DNA of 64,000 nucleotides, from contig NZ_BARG01000017.1 in assembly GCF_000376565.1 (NCBI RefSeq), forward strand, positions 1-64,000, in the 5' to 3' direction. This DNA comes from Streptomyces hokutonensis. GTDB taxonomy: Bacteria; Actinomycetota; Actinomycetes; Streptomycetales; Streptomycetaceae. Positions 1-8,154 of the stretch are shown here, piece by piece. Under the pieces are notes generated by a model. The model was not told the origin of the DNA and did no database searches. It saw only the letters and a list, made by a program, of their open reading frames with translations. How positions within the stretch are numbered: position 1 is the first letter of the stretch; each line of letters begins with the position of its first letter. The position numbers and the translations under genes were made by a program.

Positions 1-73
1 GCACCCGCAAACGAATCCGCACCCGGCAGACGCATAGGCGCCCCGCAACTCCCGAATTGTCACTACCGCCGCT

Positions 74-85
74 TACTGTCGAAGC
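74..85 (+). promoter_or_regulatory. Putative leaderless -10 box of dgt
   Basis: TACTGT lies at 74-79, exactly 6 nt before the ATG at 86. There is no Shine-Dalgarno sequence in front of that ATG. The same geometry (TAnnnT, 6 nt, start codon) recurs at dnaG, the 22428 reductase and the TetR gene, which suggests leaderless transcripts. No convincing -35 box is visible. Confidence 0.4.
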
Positions 86-1405
86 ATGGACGGCACAACA
101 GCACCGAATCCCTACGACCCGACATCAGTCGACCGCTGGGCAACAGAGCCCGACAAGCGCCCAGGCCGCACCGCTTTCCAACGCGACCGCGCCCGCGTAC
201 TGCACTCCGCCGCCCTACGCCGGCTCGCCGGCAAAACCCAGGTGGTCACACCGGGAACCCGCAGCCAGGCCTGGGACGCCAGCCCCCGCACCCGCCTGAC
301 CCACTCCCTGGAATGCGCCCAGGTGGGCCGAGAGCTGGGCGCGGCCCTCGGCTGCGACCCCGACCTCGTCGAGGCGGCCTGCCTCTCCCACGACATGGGC
401 CATCCCCCCTTCGGTCACAACGGCGAACAGGCACTGAACGACTTCGCCGACGACTGCGGCGGCTTCGAGGGCAATGCCCAGTCCCTCAGACTCCTCACCC
501 GCATCGAACCGAAGCGCTTCGTGAAGAGCGACAGGACCGGCGAGTTGGTGAGCGTGGGCCTCAACCTCACCCGGGCCACCCTCGACGCCGCCACCAAGTA
601 CCCCTGGCCGCGAGGAGCGCACCCCACCACCCCCAAGTCCCCCAAGTTCGGTGTCTACGAGGACGACAGACCGGTCTTCGACTGGGTCCGCAAGGGCGCC
701 CCCGGCACCCGCACGTGCTTCGAGGCCCAGGTCATGGACTGGTCGGACGACGTGGCGTACTCCGTGCACGACGTCGAGGACGGCCTGCACGCGGGCCACA
801 TCGACCCCAACTGCCTGCACGCGGAGCCGGAACGCCAGGAGATCTTCAAGGTGGCCATCGGCCGCTACGTCCCCGCGGACACGGCCCCCGACGAACTCGC
901 CGAGGCGCTGGACCGGCTCCAGAACGAGCCGTGGTGGCCGCACGGCTACGACGGCTCGGCCGTCGCGCAGGCCCGCCTCAAGGACGCCACCAGCCAGCTC
1001 ATCGGCCGCTTCTGCCTGGCCGCCGAGGCCGCCACGCGCGCGAGGTACGGCACCGGCCGCCTCACCCGCTACGACGCCGAACTCGTCGTACCGCACGAGG
1101 CACGGCTGGAGTGCGCGGTCCTCAAGGCGGTCGCCGACCGGTACGTGATGCAGCGCGCGGAGCAGGAGCGCATCCGCGCGGACGAGCGGATCGTCGTCGC
1201 CGAGCTGGCGCGGGTGCTCACGGCGCGCGCCCCCGACGGCCTGGAGCCGCAGTTCCGCGCCCAGTTCGACGAGGCGCCCGACGACCGCGCCCGCAAGCGG
1301 GTGATCGTCGATCAGATCGCGTCATTGACCGACGCGTCGGCGCGGTCTCTTCACGCGCATCTCACATCCCTGGGGCACAGTGACGCGAAACAAGCCCGAA
1401 TGTGA
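86..1405 (+). CDS. dgt: Deoxyguanosinetriphosphate triphosphohydrolase-like protein (HD domain)
   Basis: A 439-aa HD-superfamily phosphohydrolase of the dGTPase family, which hydrolyses dNTPs (classically dGTP) to the nucleoside and triphosphate. The N-terminal signature [20 protein letters not shown] is typical of the family. The metal-binding HD set is visible: H73 in [13 protein letters not shown], the H-D pair at 102-103 in [12 protein letters not shown], and H106 and H111. A late Asp lies in the [14 protein letters not shown] segment. The length fits the short actinobacterial dGTPase-like class rather than the 505-aa E. coli Dgt. It is followed after 93 nt by an FAD reductase and then dnaG, a context that suits nucleotide-pool or replication functions. 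The start at 86 has no Shine-Dalgarno sequence but a -10-like box 6 nt upstream. The substrate cannot be fixed from sequence. Confidence 0.93.
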   Translation: MDGTTAPNPYDPTSVDRWATEPDKRPGRTAFQRDRARVLHSAALRRLAGKTQVVTPGTRSQAWDASPRTRLTHSLECAQVGRELGAALGCDPDLVEAACLSHDMGHPPFGHNGEQALNDFADDCGGFEGNAQSLRLLTRIEPKRFVKSDRTGELVSVGLNLTRATLDAATKYPWPRGAHPTTPKSPKFGVYEDDRPVFDWVRKGAPGTRTCFEAQVMDWSDDVAYSVHDVEDGLHAGHIDPNCLHAEPERQEIFKVAIGRYVPADTAPDELAEALDRLQNEPWWPHGYDGSAVAQARLKDATSQLIGRFCLAAEAATRARYGTGRLTRYDAELVVPHEARLECAVLKAVADRYVMQRAEQERIRADERIVVAELARVLTARAPDGLEPQFRAQFDEAPDDRARKRVIVDQIASLTDASARSLHAHLTSLGHSDAKQARM

Positions 1406-1498
1406 CCCTCCGTGGCCTGATCGGGCCACACCCCCTTCCCGCATCACGCTGCGTGCGGGACGCTCGCATATGGCGGCACCCTTACGAGGAGGCATCAA

Positions 1499-2764
1499 GT
1501 GGTCGACGCGGATCAGACATTCGTCATCGTCGGAGGAGGCCTGGCCGGCGCCAAGGCGGCCGAGGCGCTCCGAGCGGAGGGCTTCACCGGCCGCGTGATA
1601 CTGATCTGCGACGAACGCGACCACCCGTACGAGCGTCCGCCGCTGTCCAAGGGCTACCTCCTCGGTAAAGAGGAGCGCGACAGCGTCTTCGTCCACGAAC
1701 CCGCCTGGTACGCGCGCAACGACATCGAGCTGCATCTCGGCCAGACCGTGGACGCCGTCGACCGTACGGCGAAGACGGTCCGCTTCGGAGACGACGGCAC
1801 CCTTGTCCACTACGACAAGTTGCTCATCGCCACCGGCTCCGAGCCCCGCCGCCTCGACATCCCGGGCACGGACCTCGCGGGCGTCCACCACCTGCGCCGC
1901 CTCTCGCACGCCGAGCGCCTCAAGGGCGTCCTCGCAACCCTGGGCCGGGACAACGGCCATCTGGTGATCGCCGGCGGCGGCTGGATCGGCCTGGAGGTCG
2001 CGGCGGCGGCCCGCGAGTACGGCGCCGAGGTGACCGTCGTAGAACCCTCGCAGACGCCGTTGCACGGAGTCCTCGGCCCCGAACTCGGCCAGCTCTTCGC
2101 CGACCTGCACGCCGAGCACGGCGTGCGTTTCCACTTCGGCGCCAAACTCACCGAGATCGTCGGCCAGGACGGCATGGTCCTCGCGGCCCGCACGGACGAC
2201 GGCGAGGAACACCCCGCGCACGACGTCCTCGCGGCCATCGGCGCGGCCCCCCGCACCGCGCTCGCCGAGGCGGCAGGACTGGAGCTGGCCGACCGCGCGC
2301 ACGGCGGCGGCATCGCGGTCGACGAACGGCTGCGCACCTCCGACCCCGACATCTACGCGGCCGGAGACGTGGCCGCCTTCCACCACGCCCTCTTCGACAC
2401 CCGGCTGCGGGTGGAGCACTGGGCCAACGCCCTCAACGGCGGCCCGGCGGCGGCCCGCGCGATGCTCGGCAAGGACGTCACCTACGACCGCGTGCCCTAT
2501 TTCTTCTCCGACCAGTACGACTTGGGTATGGAGTACTCCGGCTGGGCGCCCCCGGGCTCCTACGACGAAGTGGTGATCCGGGGAGACGCGGGCAAGCGGG
2601 AGTTCATCGCCTTCTGGCTGAAGGAGGGACGCGTGCTGGCCGGGATGAATGTGAATGTGTGGGACGTCACAGAGCCCATCCAGCAGCTCATCCGCTCCAG
2701 GGCACAGGTGAACACCGAGGCCCTGGCGGACCCACACGTTCCGCTGGACAGCCTGGGCGCCTAG
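1499..2764 (+). CDS. FAD-dependent NAD(P) oxidoreductase (ferredoxin reductase-like)
   Basis: A 421-aa two-dinucleotide-binding-domain flavoprotein. The FAD site is VIVGGGLAGAKAAEALR near residues 9-25, and a second Rossmann motif, VIAGGGWIGLEVAAAAREYG, near residue 160 binds NAD(P)H. The ATG..EPRRLDIPG segment and the TSDPDIYAAGDVA motif (second FAD contact) are standard for the family. The C-terminal EHWANALNGGPAAARAMLGK stretch is typical of BenC/CamA-type reductases that serve ferredoxins of P450s or dioxygenases. The start is the GTG at 1499, preceded by a strong GAGGAGG ribosome site. The partner ferredoxin is not encoded nearby, so the electron acceptor is unknown. It sits between dgt and dnaG on the same strand with its own intergenic spaces. 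Confidence 0.9.
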   Translation: MVDADQTFVIVGGGLAGAKAAEALRAEGFTGRVILICDERDHPYERPPLSKGYLLGKEERDSVFVHEPAWYARNDIELHLGQTVDAVDRTAKTVRFGDDGTLVHYDKLLIATGSEPRRLDIPGTDLAGVHHLRRLSHAERLKGVLATLGRDNGHLVIAGGGWIGLEVAAAAREYGAEVTVVEPSQTPLHGVLGPELGQLFADLHAEHGVRFHFGAKLTEIVGQDGMVLAARTDDGEEHPAHDVLAAIGAAPRTALAEAAGLELADRAHGGGIAVDERLRTSDPDIYAAGDVAAFHHALFDTRLRVEHWANALNGGPAAARAMLGKDVTYDRVPYFFSDQYDLGMEYSGWAPPGSYDEVVIRGDAGKREFIAFWLKEGRVLAGMNVNVWDVTEPIQQLIRSRAQVNTEALADPHVPLDSLGA

Positions 2765-2799
2765 AGATCCTGGTCGTCACTGCTGTCAGTCCGGCCCCG

Positions 2800-2811
2800 T
2801 AGAATTCACGC
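2800..2811 (+). promoter_or_regulatory. Putative leaderless promoter (-10) of dnaG
   Basis: TAGAAT at 2800-2805 matches the actinobacterial -10 consensus well, and it is followed by 6 nt and then the GTG start at 2812. No Shine-Dalgarno sequence precedes that GTG, so the dnaG mRNA probably begins at the start codon. The -35 region is poor. Confidence 0.5.
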
Positions 2812-4716
2812 GTGGCTGGACGGATCAACGACGAGGACGTGAAGGCGGTTCGGGACGCGGTCCCGATCGACGCCGTGGTGTCCGAGTACCTCCAGCTGCG
2901 GAACGCGGGCGGCGGCAACCTCAAGGGTCTCTGCCCGTTCCACGACGAGAAGTCGCCGTCCTTCCAGGTCAGCCCGAGCAAGGGTCTCTTCCACTGCTTC
3001 GGCTGCCAGGAGGGCGGCGACACCATCACGTTCGTGATGAAGGTCGACCACCTCACCTTCTCGGAGTCGGTCGAGCGCCTGGCCGCCCAGGCCGGCATCA
3101 CGCTGCGGTACGAGGAGGGCGGGTACAACCCCTCCCACCAGCGCGGTGAGCGCATCCGCCTGGTCGAGGCCCACAAGGCCGCCGCCGACTTCTACGTCGA
3201 ACAGCTCGCGGTCAGTCCCGAGGCCGACGCCGGCCGCAAGTTCCTCGCCGAGCGCGGCTTCGACCAGTCCGCCGCCGAGCACTTCTCCGTCGGCTACAGC
3301 CCCCAGGGCTGGGACCACCTCACCCGCTACCTCCGCGGCAAGGGCTTCACCGACAAGGAGCTGCTCCTCTCCGGCCTCTCCCAGGAGGGCCGCCGCGGCC
3401 CCATCGACCGCTTCCGCGGCCGCCTGATGTGGCCGATCCGCGACATCGGCGGCGAGGTCGTCGGCTTCGGCGCCCGCAAGCTCTACGAGTCGGACAACGG
3501 CCCGAAGTACCTCAACACGCCCGACACCGCGATCTACAAGAAGTCCCAGGTCCTCTACGGCATCGACCTCGCGAAGAAGGACATCGCCAAGTCGTCCCGC
3601 GCGGTCGTCGTCGAGGGCTACACGGACGTCATGGCCTGCCATCTGGCCGGAGTGACGACGGCGATCGCGACCTGCGGTACCGCCTTCGGCACCGACCACA
3701 TCAAGATCCTCCGCAGGCTCCTGATGGACAACGGCTCGGCCCGCGTGATCTTCACCTTCGACGGCGACGCGGCCGGCCAGAAGGCGGCCCTGCGCGCCTT
3801 CGAGGACGACCAGAAGTTCGCCGCCGAGACGTACATCGCGATCGCGCCGGACAACATGGACCCGTGCGAACTGCGCCTCGCCAAGGGCGACGAGGCGGTC
3901 GCCGACCTGGTCGAACCCCGCACCCCGCTCTTCGAGTTCGCGCTCCGCCAGATCGTCGTCCGCTACGACCTCGACACCCCCGCCGGACGCGCCTCCGCCC
4001 TGGACGAGGCCGCCCCGATCGTCGCCCGCATCAAGAACAGCGGCGCCCAGCACGAGGTCGCCGTCCAGCTCGCCGGCATGCTCGGCATCCTCGACACCCA
4101 GTTCGTGGTCAAGAGGGTTGCCCAGCTGGCCCGTTGGGCCCGCGACCGAGGCGGCAAGGGCCCCGCGCCCACGAGGGGCGGCACCCAGCAGCAGTACGAC
4201 ACCACCCCCCGCCCCCCGACCGGCGGCCCCGCCCTCACCCTCCGCAACCCGGTCTTCGCCACCGAACGCGAACTCCTCAAACTCGCCCTCCAGCGCCCCG
4301 AGTTGGTCTCCCCGGCCTTCGACGCGTACGGCGTGGACGAGTTCACCGCCGCGCCCTACGCGGCCGTACGCGAGGCGATCATCGAGGCGGGCGGCGCCGA
4401 GTACGGCCTCCAGGACCCCCAGGACTATCTCGTCCGCGTCCGCGAGGCGGCACCGGACGACGCGGTCCGCGCGATGGTCACCGAGCTCGCCGTGGAGGCC
4501 ATCCTGCGCCGCACGGTCGACGAGAACTACGCGGGCGAGCAGCTCGTCACCGTCCGCCGAAGAGCCGTAGTACGCCGGATCCACGACATCCAGGGCGCGC
4601 TCACCCGCCTCGGCAGCCACGGAGACTCGGCGGAACTGGCCGCCGTACAGAACGAGTTGTGGGTTCTTCAGCAGTACGACCAGGCACTCCAGGTGCACGG
4701 CGCCTCAGCGCTCTGA
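2812..4716 (+). CDS. dnaG: DNA primase
   Basis: A 634-aa DnaG primase, which synthesises RNA primers at the replication fork with DnaB. The N-terminal CHC2 zinc finger is intact (C41, H44, C62, C65 in CPFHDEKSPS...HCFGCQEGGD). The catalytic core contains the RFRGRLMWPI motif. The TOPRIM domain follows, with its acidic metal ligands in VVVEGYTDVMACHLAG (about 265-280) and FTFDGDAAGQ (about 314-323). The C-terminal third, after a Pro/Gly/Thr-rich linker near residue 455, is the DnaB-interacting helical domain. The length is normal for Streptomyces. The GTG at 2812 is chosen because the protein starts there with the conserved MAGRINDEDVKAVRDAVPI and a good -10 box lies 6 nt before it. Confidence 0.98.
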   Translation: MAGRINDEDVKAVRDAVPIDAVVSEYLQLRNAGGGNLKGLCPFHDEKSPSFQVSPSKGLFHCFGCQEGGDTITFVMKVDHLTFSESVERLAAQAGITLRYEEGGYNPSHQRGERIRLVEAHKAAADFYVEQLAVSPEADAGRKFLAERGFDQSAAEHFSVGYSPQGWDHLTRYLRGKGFTDKELLLSGLSQEGRRGPIDRFRGRLMWPIRDIGGEVVGFGARKLYESDNGPKYLNTPDTAIYKKSQVLYGIDLAKKDIAKSSRAVVVEGYTDVMACHLAGVTTAIATCGTAFGTDHIKILRRLLMDNGSARVIFTFDGDAAGQKAALRAFEDDQKFAAETYIAIAPDNMDPCELRLAKGDEAVADLVEPRTPLFEFALRQIVVRYDLDTPAGRASALDEAAPIVARIKNSGAQHEVAVQLAGMLGILDTQFVVKRVAQLARWARDRGGKGPAPTRGGTQQQYDTTPRPPTGGPALTLRNPVFATERELLKLALQRPELVSPAFDAYGVDEFTAAPYAAVREAIIEAGGAEYGLQDPQDYLVRVREAAPDDAVRAMVTELAVEAILRRTVDENYAGEQLVTVRRRAVVRRIHDIQGALTRLGSHGDSAELAAVQNELWVLQQYDQALQVHGASAL

Positions 4717-4959
4717 GCGCGTAGTTACGGAACGGACTCAAAAAGTCACCGCACGCCCCTCGTGGCGGCGATGTGTCGTACTCCACACTGGGTTCCGGTG
4801 CCTGAGTCCTCGGAGCGCGGCCGATCCGTCCCCAGCGGGTCCTTCACCCCCGCGGTTCCGCTCATCGAGTACGGGACGGACAGCGGTGAGGCCGCCGACT
4901 CCGCCCCCGAAGTACCGCTGCCGTACCCCCTGGCAGCGATCATCCTGGAGGTCGCCCCC

Positions 4960-6105
4960 GTGCAGACCCAGACCCTCGACCAGACCGAGACCAGCACGAC
5001 GGACGGCGCGGAACCGGACGCGGAGACCGAAGTCCTCGCGACCGTCCCCCCGCAGAGCCGTGCCGCGCACCACCCCGAGACCGCGGACCTGGAGGGCCCG
5101 CCCGGGCTCGAAGAACCGCCGGCCGAAGCGGTGGAGACCGCCGAGGCCCCCGAGCCCGACGAACGGCCCCGCGGCCGGGTCGCCGACACCGGCGCGCCCT
5201 CCTCGGACCTGTTCCGCCAGTACCTGCGCGAGATCGGCCGCATCCCTCTGCTCACCGCGGCCGAGGAGGTCGAACTCGCCCGCCGCGTCGAGGCCGGCCT
5301 GTTCGCCGAGGAGCGGCTCGGCAGCGCCTTCGACCTGGACAGCCAACTCGCCCTCGACCTGGACAAGTTGGTCGTCATGGGCCGGATGGCCAAGCGCCGT
5401 CTGATCGAGGCGAACCTGCGGCTCGTGGTCTCCGTGGCGAAGAGGTACGTCGGTCGCGGACTCACCATGCTCGACCTCGTCCAGGAGGGAAACCTGGGCC
5501 TGATCAGGGCAGTTGAGAAGTTCGACTACGCCCGCGGCTACAAGTTCTCCACCTACGCCACCTGGTGGATCCGCCAGGCCATGTCCCGCGCCCTCGCCGA
5601 CCAGGCCCGTACGATCCGCGTCCCGGTACACGTCGTCGAGTTGATCAACCGGGTCGTCCGCGTCCAGCGCCGGATGCTCCAGGAGCGCGGCTACGAGCCG
5701 ACCCCGGAGGAAGTGGCCGACCACTTGGACCTCGCGCCCGAGCGCGTCAGCGAGGTCCTGCGGCTCGCCCAGGAACCGGTGTCGTTGCACGCGCCGGTGG
5801 GGGAGGAGGACGACGTCGCCCTCGGCGACCTGATCGAGGACGGCGACGCGACGAGTCCCGTGGAGTCGGCCGCGTTCCTGCTGCTGCGGCAGCACCTGGA
5901 AGCGGTGCTGTCTACGCTCGGCGAGCGGGAGCGGAAGGTCGTGCAGCTCAGGTATGGCCTGGCTGACGGGCGTCCGCGCACGCTGGAGGAGATCGGGCGG
6001 ATCTTCGGGGTGACCCGGGAGCGGATCAGGCAGATCGAGTCGAAGACTCTGAACAAGCTGCGGGACCATGCATTCGCGGATCAGCTCAGGGGTTATCTGG
6101 ACTGA
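4960..6105 (+). CDS. hrdA: RNA polymerase sigma factor, HrdA/RpoD family
   Basis: A group 1/2 sigma-70 factor of 381 aa from this start. Region 1.2 begins near residue 82 ([21 protein letters not shown]). Region 2, with the core-binding and -10 recognition motifs [15 protein letters not shown] and [20 protein letters not shown], spans about 146-215. Region 3 follows, and the region 4.2 helix-turn-helix ([19 protein letters not shown]) closes the protein. The GTG at 4960 is preferred because GGAGG sits 8 nt upstream; the frame stays open to a GTG at 4762, which would add 66 poorly conserved residues. It lies just downstream of dnaG, the position I recall for hrdA in S. coelicolor, hence the symbol. 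The acidic N-terminus is much shorter than in the principal factor HrdB, so a non-essential HrdA-type role is most likely. Confidence 0.88.
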   Translation: MQTQTLDQTETSTTDGAEPDAETEVLATVPPQSRAAHHPETADLEGPPGLEEPPAEAVETAEAPEPDERPRGRVADTGAPSSDLFRQYLREIGRIPLLTAAEEVELARRVEAGLFAEERLGSAFDLDSQLALDLDKLVVMGRMAKRRLIEANLRLVVSVAKRYVGRGLTMLDLVQEGNLGLIRAVEKFDYARGYKFSTYATWWIRQAMSRALADQARTIRVPVHVVELINRVVRVQRRMLQERGYEPTPEEVADHLDLAPERVSEVLRLAQEPVSLHAPVGEEDDVALGDLIEDGDATSPVESAAFLLLRQHLEAVLSTLGERERKVVQLRYGLADGRPRTLEEIGRIFGVTRERIRQIESKTLNKLRDHAFADQLRGYLD

Positions 6106-6108
6106 TGC

Positions 6109-6213
6109 CGGGTGCGGGCCGGTGGGGGCGGGCCGCGCAGTTCCCCGCGCCCCTAAAGACTCGATCGCGCCCCGTGCTTTCAGGGGCGACCAGCCCCCAC
6201 CGGCCCGCACCCG
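6109..6213. terminator. Long inverted repeat between convergent genes (probable bidirectional terminator)
   Basis: Two perfect 21-bp complementary arms lie at 6109-6129 and 6193-6213, separated by 63 nt, between the convergent sigma-factor and ABC transporter genes. The loop contains a GC-rich segment (CCCCGCGCCCCT at its core) of a kind scattered in Streptomyces intergenic DNA. There is no U-tract, so termination is inferred from position and stem strength. Confidence 0.6.
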
Positions 6214-6225
6214 AACAACGAACCG

Positions 6226-8154
6226 CTAGTCCACTTCCGCCACCGCCTGCGCGAACTGTGCCTTGTACAGCCGCGCATACGCCCCGTCCGCCGCCAACAG
6301 GTCCGCGTGCGCGCCCTGTTCGACGATCGCGCCGTTCTCCATGACGAGGATCGTGTCCGCGTCCCGGATCGTGGAGAGCCGGTGGGCGATCACGAACGAC
6401 GTACGCCCGTGGGCGAGTTTGGCCATCGCCTTCTGGATCAGGACCTCCGTACGCGTGTCGACGGACGACGTCGCCTCGTCGAGGACCAGGATCGTCGGGT
6501 CGGACAGGAACGCCCGCGCGATGGTGATGAGCTGCTTCTCACCGGCGCTGACGCCGGTGCCCTCGTCGTCGATGACCGTGTCGTAGCCGTCGGGCAGCGT
6601 ACGGACGAACCGGTCGGCGTGCGCCGCCCGCGCCGCCTCCTCGATCTCGCCCCGGGTGACCTCCCGGGACGCGCCGTACGCGATGTTGTCGGCGATGGAG
6701 CCGCCGAACAGCCAGGTGTCCTGGAGCACCATGCCGATGGTGGCGCGGAGTTCGTCGCGGGACATCCGCGCGATGTCGACGCCGTCGAGGGTGATGCGCC
6801 CGCCGGAGACCTCGTAGAACCGCATGAGGAGGTTGACGAGGGTGGTCTTGCCGGCGCCGGTCGGGCCGACGATCGCGACTGTGTGGCCCGGTTCCACCGT
6901 CAGGGAGAGGTCCTCGATGAGCGGCTTGTCGGGCTCGTAGCGGAAGGAGACGTGCTCCAGGGCGACCAGTCCGCGCAGTTCCTCGGGGCGTTCGCTCGGC
7001 ATCGGGTCGGCCGACTGCTCCTCGGCGTCGAGGAGTTCGAAGATCCGCTCGGCTGAGGCGACGCCCGACTGGACCAGGTTCGCCATCGACGCGACCTGGG
7101 TGAGCGGCATCGAGAACTGGCGCGAGTACTGCACGAAGGCCTGTACGTCACCGATGGAGAGCGAGCCGGACGCGACGCGCAGGCCGCCGACGACCGCGAC
7201 CAGCACGTAGTTGAGGTTCGACACGAACATCATCAGCGGCTGCATGACCCCGCTGTTGAACTGCGCCTTGAAGCCGGCCTCGTACAGCGCGTCGTTCTGC
7301 TCGGCGAACAGCTTCGCCGACTCGTCCTGCCGCCCGAACACCTTCACCAGGTTGTGCCCGGTGTACATCTCCTCGACGTGCGCGTTGAGCTTGCCCGTCG
7401 AGCGCCACTGCTGCACGAAGTGCGGCTGCGAGCGCTTGCCGATACGGGTGGCGACGAGGAACGACAGCGGCACGGTCACCAGCGCGACCAGGGCGAGCAG
7501 CCAGGACACCCAGAACATCATCGCGAGCACGCCGATGATCGTGAGCACCGAGTTGATCAGCTGGCCCATCGACTGCTGGAGGGTCTGCCCGATGTTGTCG
7601 ATGTCGTTGGTCGCGCGCGAGAGCACCTCACCGCGCTGCCGCTTGTCGAAGTACGACAGCGGGAGGCGCGACATCTTCGTCTGCACGTTCTCGCGCAGCC
7701 GGAACATGGTCCGGTTGACCGCCCGGTTGACCATCCGGGTCGCCACCGCCATCAGCAGCCCGGCCACCAGGAACGTGCCCAGCGCGAGCAGCAGCACATG
7801 ACCCACCGAGGTGAAGTCGATGCCCTTGCCCGGTGTGAAGTCCGTGCTCTTGAGCATGTCCGCGACCGAGCCCTGGCCCCGGTCGCGCATCGCCTGAAGG
7901 GCCTGCGCCTTGGTCGTCCCGGCCGGCATCTGCCGCCCGATGATGCCCGCGAAGACCAGGTCGGTGGCGTTGCCGAGGATCTTCGGCCCCACCACGTTCA
8001 GCCCGACGCTGATCACCACGCACACCAGCAGGATGCCGATGGTCAGCCGCTCCGGCCTGAACTGACTGATCAGCCGCTTGCCGGACACCTTGAAGTCCAT
8101 CGAACGGGCGTCGGGGCCCGTCCCGGCCATCATCCGCCCCATGGGCCCGGCCAT
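6226..8154 (-). CDS. ABC exporter, fused TMD-NBD subunit with canonical ATPase site
   Basis: A 642-aa ABC half-transporter of the ABCB/multidrug type. An N-terminal six-helix membrane domain (first helix near RLTIGILLVCVVISVGLNVV) is followed by a nucleotide-binding domain. Visible motifs are Walker A GPTGAGKTTLVNLL (about 425), a variant signature VSAGEKQLITIARAFL (about 538), and Walker B ILVLDEATSSVD with the catalytic Glu. The start at 8154 overlaps the upstream subunit's stop by one base (TGATG), implying translational coupling. With its partner it forms an asymmetric heterodimer: its variant signature would complete the degenerate ATP site formed by the partner's Asp-containing Walker B. 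The substrate is unknown; multidrug or lipid export is usual for the class. Confidence 0.93.
   Translation of the reverse strand: MAGPMGRMMAGTGPDARSMDFKVSGKRLISQFRPERLTIGILLVCVVISVGLNVVGPKILGNATDLVFAGIIGRQMPAGTTKAQALQAMRDRGQGSVADMLKSTDFTPGKGIDFTSVGHVLLLALGTFLVAGLLMAVATRMVNRAVNRTMFRLRENVQTKMSRLPLSYFDKRQRGEVLSRATNDIDNIGQTLQQSMGQLINSVLTIIGVLAMMFWVSWLLALVALVTVPLSFLVATRIGKRSQPHFVQQWRSTGKLNAHVEEMYTGHNLVKVFGRQDESAKLFAEQNDALYEAGFKAQFNSGVMQPLMMFVSNLNYVLVAVVGGLRVASGSLSIGDVQAFVQYSRQFSMPLTQVASMANLVQSGVASAERIFELLDAEEQSADPMPSERPEELRGLVALEHVSFRYEPDKPLIEDLSLTVEPGHTVAIVGPTGAGKTTLVNLLMRFYEVSGGRITLDGVDIARMSRDELRATIGMVLQDTWLFGGSIADNIAYGASREVTRGEIEEAARAAHADRFVRTLPDGYDTVIDDEGTGVSAGEKQLITIARAFLSDPTILVLDEATSSVDTRTEVLIQKAMAKLAHGRTSFVIAHRLSTIRDADTILVMENGAIVEQGAHADLLAADGAYARLYKAQFAQAVAEVD

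Noticed and set aside
313..1383. Long Arg/Pro-rich open frames inside dgt and on both strands of most genes
   Set aside because: They are frame shadows caused by high GC; they have no conserved motif and lie fully inside genes with clear families.
4762..4959. N-terminal extension of the sigma factor to the GTG at 4762
   Set aside because: The added 66 residues lack sigma-factor features, and the GTG at 4960 has a well-placed GGAGG; kept only as an alternative.
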